Source: Campylobacter concisus UNSWCS (GTDB lineage Bacteria; Campylobacterota; Campylobacteria; Campylobacterales; Campylobacteraceae). Taken from it: DNA of 64,000 nucleotides. The notes beneath the pieces were generated by a model. That model searched no databases, had not been told where the DNA came from, and saw only the letters and a program-made list of their open reading frames with translations. How positions within the stretch are numbered: position 1 is the first letter of the stretch; every line of letters starts with the position of its first letter. A program made the translations under genes and the position numbers. Below, one piece after another: positions 61,517-64,000 of this stretch. The DNA lies in contig NZ_ANNG01000006.1 in NCBI RefSeq assembly GCF_000466685.1, positions 87,598 to 151,597 on the forward strand, read 5' to 3'.

Positions 61517-63166
61517 ATGGGTATTAATTTAAAATCACAAAATATTAAAATTTATGCGATCATCTTGCTAGCAAGCCTCTTTGTCGTGCTTCTTGGGCTA
61601 AATAGCTACAACAAAGCAAAAGAAAAGATCATCGAGCTATCTGATAAAAACAACATCGCAGTTAGTAAAAACATCGTTAGCAACTTTCAAATTTGGCTTG
61701 ATGAGCGTCTAAATTCGCTCATCCGTGCATCAAAATTTATCCAAAACTCTGGCATCATAGATGACGATACTAGGGTGGCAAATTTCATAAAGCTCTTTAA
61801 AGAAAATGCAAAAGAATTTGATCTCATGCAGCTTCTAAGAGAGGACGGCGAGATCTTTGTAGATGGGCAAAAGATCTCAGAAGAGGTGATGTCAAAGCGT
61901 GAGCGAGCGGGGCTTATCTGGTATGTCGAGACAAAAAATACAAATGCCCCAAGCGTAAATTTCATGCAAAATCACAAAATTTTAAAAGACTCTACTTTAA
62001 ATTTATGTGTGCCAGTTGAAAAGGATGATAAATTTGAGGCGGCACTTTGCGGTGTCGTGCGCATAGGCACTATCTTTGATAGCATCAAAAACTTTAGCCT
62101 TGCGCCAAATTCCTACTCATTTTTGGTAACTCACAGCGGTGAGATCCTCACATCGATGGCTGATATAACGCTTAAAAGAGAGATTGAGGAGAAATTTAAA
62201 GAGATATTTTTAAAAGATGAGGACATCACCAGCCTAAAGATAGGGCAAAATTTGATCCAAATAGCCCAGATACCGACGATGAACTGGTTTATCGGAGCTG
62301 GCACAAACAACGAAGAAGAAATTTTAGCCATGACAAGAGAGGCGCTAAAAAACGCCCTAAATTTACTCTTTGCCTTCGTTGCACTTGCATTTTTGGCAAA
62401 CAGCCTGCACAACTTCATGTATAACAAGATAAAAAAGGTGCAAGACGAGTACGAGACCTTGCTAGCGCACAGAGCCAAGATGAGCGAGGCTGGAGAGCTC
62501 ATAAGCGGCATAAGTCATCAGTTCATCCAGCCAGTAAATTCGCTAAAACTGATGCTAAGCTCGGCGATAATGCTAAAAAAAGAGGGCAAGCTAAGCGATG
62601 AGGAGCTTTTAAATTTACTAGAAAAAGGGCAAAGCTCGATCGAGCTTCTTTCAAAAACAATCGAAATTTTTAGAAATTTTTACAAAAGCGCTGAAAATGT
62701 GAGCGAATTTGAGATCCAAACAAGCGTTAGAAATTTAATAACGCTCATGCACACAGAGCTTAGCCGTGCAAATGTAAGCGTGAAATTTAGCGGTTTTGAA
62801 GAGATGAAGGTCTGTCAGATAGAAAACATCATCCAGCAAATTTTGCTAATCCTAATCCACAACGCAAAGGACTCACTAGTTGAAAGCTACAAAGATGAGC
62901 CGCTAAAACGCGTGATAGAGCTTAAATTTAGAAGCTTTGAAGATAAGTGCTACATCGGCGTTTATGATAATGGTGGCGGCGTGAGCTACGAGATGAGTAA
63001 GAAAATTTTTACTTGGCTAAACACGACTAAAAAGCAAGGAAATGGCATAGGACTTTACTTTGCTAAAAAGCTCGCGCGCGAGAAGCTAAATGGCGATATC
63101 ACGCTTGCGCACAACCTAAAGCCAACGATTTTTGAGCTAAGCTTTGAGAAGAATTTAAAGGGTTAA
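61517..63166 (+). CDS. Sensor histidine kinase with large periplasmic (dCache-like) domain
   Basis: 549 residues: TM1 about 11-30, a periplasmic sensor of about 245 residues with Cache-like segments (LMQLLREDGEIFVDGQKIS and YSFLVTHSGEILTSM), and TM2 about 278-300. The kinase core follows, with H-box GISHQFIQPVNSLKLML and ATPase motifs HNAKDSL and GNGIGLYFAKKLAREKLNG. It lies four bases before its response regulator. Ligand unknown; Cache domains usually bind small organic molecules. Confidence 0.87.
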   Translation: MGINLKSQNIKIYAIILLASLFVVLLGLNSYNKAKEKIIELSDKNNIAVSKNIVSNFQIWLDERLNSLIRASKFIQNSGIIDDDTRVANFIKLFKENAKEFDLMQLLREDGEIFVDGQKISEEVMSKRERAGLIWYVETKNTNAPSVNFMQNHKILKDSTLNLCVPVEKDDKFEAALCGVVRIGTIFDSIKNFSLAPNSYSFLVTHSGEILTSMADITLKREIEEKFKEIFLKDEDITSLKIGQNLIQIAQIPTMNWFIGAGTNNEEEILAMTREALKNALNLLFAFVALAFLANSLHNFMYNKIKKVQDEYETLLAHRAKMSEAGELISGISHQFIQPVNSLKLMLSSAIMLKKEGKLSDEELLNLLEKGQSSIELLSKTIEIFRNFYKSAENVSEFEIQTSVRNLITLMHTELSRANVSVKFSGFEEMKVCQIENIIQQILLILIHNAKDSLVESYKDEPLKRVIELKFRSFEDKCYIGVYDNGGGVSYEMSKKIFTWLNTTKKQGNGIGLYFAKKLAREKLNGDITLAHNLKPTIFELSFEKNLKG

Positions 63167-63169
63167 AAG

Positions 63170-63847
63170 ATGCAAGAGGCACTAGAAATTTTAAAGAAAG
63201 TATCTATCTTAGTAGCTGAGGACGACGAGATGGCAAGGGAGCTAATCATCACAGGGCTTAAGCCATACTGCGGTCAGGTCGTAGGCGCAAAAGATGGGCA
63301 AGATGGGCTGGAGAAATTTAAAAAACAGGGCTTTGACATCGTGATGAGTGATATCCACATGCCAGTACTTAATGGCTTTGAGATGATGAATGAGATAAAA
63401 AAGCTAAAACCTCATCAGAAATTTATCGTCTTTACCTCGTATGATAGCGATGAAAATTTGATCAAGAGTATGGAGCAGGGGGCGACCTTGTTTTTGAAAA
63501 AGCCTATCGATATGAAAGATCTTAGATCGATGCTAATAAGCCTAAGCTTCGAGCGAGATGAGAAGCTAGTGCGCCTAAGTGATGAGGTGAGTATAAATTT
63601 AAAAAAAGAGAAAATTTACAAAAATGGCAACGAAGTCTATCTAAGCTTCTTGCAAAACAAGATATTCTGGCTATTTGCTTACAATCTAAACAAGCTTGTC
63701 ACCTACGAGATGATAGAGGAGTTTGTCTATGAGAGCACCGAGGTGAGCAAGGCTGCGATACAAAATGTCGTACTTCGCCTAAAACGCGAGCTTGGTGTGA
63801 AATTTAAAAACATCAGCGAGAGCGGGTATATCTTAGTCGTACCATAG
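63170..63847 (+). CDS. OmpR-family response regulator
   Basis: 225 residues: receiver with acidic pair ILVAEDDEMA, phosphoacceptor Asp in DIVMSDIHMPVLNG and Lys in LFLKKPIDMKDL, then a winged helix (FLQNKIFWLFAYNLNKLVTYEMIEEFVYES and KAAIQNVVLRLKRELG). It pairs with the Cache-like kinase directly upstream. No separate promoter is evident. It may regulate the giant adhesin-like gene that starts 70 bases later. Confidence 0.9.
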   Translation: MQEALEILKKVSILVAEDDEMARELIITGLKPYCGQVVGAKDGQDGLEKFKKQGFDIVMSDIHMPVLNGFEMMNEIKKLKPHQKFIVFTSYDSDENLIKSMEQGATLFLKKPIDMKDLRSMLISLSFERDEKLVRLSDEVSINLKKEKIYKNGNEVYLSFLQNKIFWLFAYNLNKLVTYEMIEEFVYESTEVSKAAIQNVVLRLKRELGVKFKNISESGYILVVP

Positions 63848-63917
63848 TACAATAGACAAAGCTCTTTTGAAATAATAAAATACATTATTATTGAGATAAA
63901 ACAAAAAGGTAAAGAAC

Positions 63918-64000
63918 ATGTCAAACAAAATCGGCATTATAAAAAGCATCTCACAAGGATCAAATGTAATCGCAACTGCAAAGGACGGCACACAAAGAGT
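63918..64000 (+). CDS. Start of probable LapA/RTX-type adhesin (partial)
   Basis: AAAGGTAAAGAAC precedes ATG 63918. The 27 visible codons (MSNKIGIIKSISQGSNVIA...DGTQRV) resemble the N terminus of the retention module of type I-secreted LapA-like adhesins, which open with a short repeat-like beta segment about a voltage-of-genome 'I...G.V.A...DG..R'. The rest is outside the window. The call rests on a short stretch and is tentative. Confidence 0.4.
   Translation, partial: MSNKIGIIKSISQGSNVIATAKDGTQR

Overview
The window is AT-rich epsilonproteobacterial DNA, almost certainly a Campylobacter chromosome of the oral/anaerobic group (concisus/curvus/showae-like rather than jejuni). This is inferred from the dnaA-dnaN-gyrB order, the desulforubrerythrin, the DsbI-type oxidase, the Cj1709-Cj1714-like block, abundant TTG/GTG starts, and the presence of luxS, class III ribonucleotide reductase (RNR) and an mcc sulfite-reductase operon together. 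No rRNA or tRNA gene was recognised.

Layout. 1-5.5 kb: queF (partial), gyrB, dnaN and dnaA on the minus strand. The probable replication origin lies between dnaA and ruvC, with a second group of DnaA-box-like sites between dnaN and dnaA. 5.5-15 kb: ruvC, a MOSC protein, luxS and a DNA adenine methylase on plus; thyX, a very long flagellar hook gene with a sigma-54 promoter, a RelE/ParE-type toxin-antitoxin pair and a YuiF-type transporter on minus; then pyrE.

15.2-29.7 kb: a coherent respiratory sulfite reductase (Mcc) locus. It begins with a two-component system whose kinase has a heme c motif in its sensor domain. Next come the octaheme enzyme MccA (seven CXXCH plus one CX15CH), a peptidyl-prolyl isomerase, an NrfC/NrfD-like quinol dehydrogenase pair and a giant cytochrome c heme lyase. 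The operon closes with a tightly overlapping tail containing a NosL-like protein, an ABC transporter and several unknowns, best read as a metal (copper) loading module.

29.8-43.8 kb: a frameshifted Sel1 gene, then rluB, kdsD/kpsF, RNase J and rsmA on minus. A large UPF1/DNA2-like helicase, hisF, a nucleoside-phosphorylase-fold protein, rlmN and a 35-residue membrane microprotein follow on plus, then an RluA-family synthase (minus) and purB (plus).

44-51 kb: class Ia nrdA, a small accessory three-gene insert with a gene remnant, then the anaerobic RNR system. The class III reductase is split. The large NrdD lacks the glycyl-radical loop, which is encoded by a separate 56-codon gene nine bases downstream with its own ribosome binding site, in the same frame. 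NrdG follows.

51-64 kb: an alcohol dehydrogenase; an oxidoreductase/esterase cluster with two secreted tannase/feruloyl-esterase-like hydrolases; a DUF5339-like periplasmic protein; desulforubrerythrin; a YafQ-type toxin-antitoxin pair; a DsbA-like/DsbI pair; a dCache-like two-component system; and the first codons of what looks like a LapA-type giant adhesin.
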